This document shows, one piece after another, positions 46,497-47,176 of a stretch of DNA of 47,176 nt. Origin of the DNA: a virus; IMG/VR virus record IMGVR_UViG_3300025141_014036, positions 1 through 47,176 of that record; one strand, given 5' to 3'. Below the pieces are notes generated by a model. That model saw only the letters and a list, made by a program, of their open reading frames with translations, ran no database searches and was not told the origin of the DNA. The position numbers were made by a program, and so were the translations under genes. The first letter of the stretch is position 1. Each line of letters opens with the position of its first letter.

Positions 46497-47153
46497 TTAA
46501 TTGTCTTTCTTAGCAGGCGCGGCGGCATCGTCACCTGAGCTTAGCTGCCAATACTTCATAGGAGAGAATTTAGCTAGATAAGAACAAACAAGTTGGCTTG
46601 CTGTGATTGGTTTTAAGAAGAAGTTTATTGGGATACCGGCTTTTCCTTCTGCAGCCTTAACTACGTAGTCGTCGAAAGCTGTCATAAGGGAGTTTGTGTC
46701 AATAACTTTATTCTTTTCTATATCTCCCTGTTTTAAGCTGGAAACTACAGTCTTCAAGTAGTCTGAATTCAAGTCCTTGAAACTGGCTCCGTCTCTTGCT
46801 TTCTTAGCTCCAGCGGCCATTCCTGCATTTACACTGTTGTCCGAAGCTGATTGAACAGAAGCGAGTTGATCCATAACGTCTTGAGCAGATGGCTGCAAGG
46901 TTTTGACTGAGGAGGCTACTTCATTAGACTTAAGAGTAGGTATAATCCCCATGGTAATCACATCAGCGTGAGCTTGAACGTTGCTGGTACTCAACATGCT
47001 TTTAACGTTGTCGGAAAACTCTGCGTCTACCCCGAAGCGGCCTTCCATGTGAGCAAAGAATCCACCTTCTTCAAATTGTGTTTCTAGTGCGCTAGTAGAG
47101 GAGCTAGAGCTTTGGCTGGAGGTCGTCTCGTCCATCTTAAGTATATGTGCCAT
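46497..47153 (-). CDS. Hypothetical protein, start possibly beyond the window
   Basis: A 218-residue protein with a Ser-rich start (SSQSSSSSTSALE), a long Ala/Ser/Val-rich helical middle and a short Pro/Lys tail. No signal peptide or motif is seen. The frame stays open from the ATG at 47153 to the right edge of the window, so the true start may lie outside. The composition would suit a virion or scaffold protein, but there is no direct support. Confidence 0.5.
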   Translation of the reverse strand: MAHILKMDETTSSQSSSSSTSALETQFEEGGFFAHMEGRFGVDAEFSDNVKSMLSTSNVQAHADVITMGIIPTLKSNEVASSVKTLQPSAQDVMDQLASVQSASDNSVNAGMAAGAKKARDGASFKDLNSDYLKTVVSSLKQGDIEKNKVIDTNSLMTAFDDYVVKAAEGKAGIPINFFLKPITASQLVCSYLAKFSPMKYWQLSSGDDAAAPAKKDN

Positions 47154-47176
47154 ACCTACAAAACTGGAACCATAAG

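Noticed and set aside
45650-47153. Virion structural genes at the right edge
   Set aside because: Composition would allow it, but no capsid, tail or portal signature is visible, so they are left as hypothetical.
1-47176. CRISPR arrays, insertion sequences, integrase, attachment sites
   Set aside because: No spaced direct repeats, transposase or integrase motifs, or terminal inverted repeats were seen on reading. The two tRNAs are intact and not flanked by evident duplicated ends.

Overview
The window looks like part of the genome of a large tailed phage, or of a closely related prophage. All 69 protein-coding genes and both tRNA genes I call lie on the minus strand. They are packed end to end with ATGA, TAATG and TGATG overlaps, and the only long gene-free stretch (about 240 nt) holds an apparent RNA gene. 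Phage-type replication genes are present: RecA-like recombinase, DnaB-like helicase, TOPRIM primase, a split DNA polymerase III, proofreading exonuclease, B12-dependent ribonucleotide reductase and PD-(D/E)XK nucleases. No capsid, tail, terminase or lysis gene is recognisable, so the virion genes lie outside the window. The host is inferred, not proven: two tandem prepilin-like proteins of the long H-X9-DG type, an EF-hand secreted protein and a PilP/GspC-like secreted protein all resemble Verrucomicrobiota/Lentisphaerota/Planctomycetota proteins, which suggests a PVC-group host.

Layout in transcription order (high to low coordinate). 47153-45650: three unrecognised genes closed by a strong terminator (45591-45624). 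45505-35693: a glycan block led by a perfect promoter (45515-45543), with PhyH-type oxygenases, DUF115-like proteins, FkbM methyltransferase, NeuB, a NeuA-like cytidylyltransferase, methyltransferases, pyruvyl transferase and GDP-mannose dehydratase. 35718-33877: RecA and two small genes. 33880-33640: a promoter, a GC-rich structured RNA of about 206 nt and a terminator, with no ORF on this strand. 33634-23907: replication (nucleases, helicase, primase, PHP protein, exonuclease, polymerase) with one glycosyltransferase inserted. 23861-20555: ribonucleotide reductase and three small secreted or membrane proteins, ended by a UUCG-loop terminator. 20294-13371: small proteins, MerP-like protein, tandem prepilins, HIT protein, PilP-like protein, an antitoxin-like domain, cupin, tRNA-Arg and SET-domain protein. 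12878-1: a second glycan block with oxygenases, an acyltransferase/PIG-L fusion, tRNA-Thr, an NDP-sugar dehydratase, GT9 enzymes, a TibC-like heptosyltransferase, carbamoyltransferase, FkbM methyltransferase, a nuclease and an HldE-type adenylyltransferase cut by the window edge.

About two dozen genes make, transfer or modify sugars, which points to an elaborate virion glycan or to remodelling of the host surface. The most interesting non-coding signals are the stand-alone RNA and a series of sigma70-type promoters. In five of these the -35 box contains the upstream gene's TGA stop codon, and in most the -10 box lies so close to the next ATG that the messages should be leaderless or nearly so.
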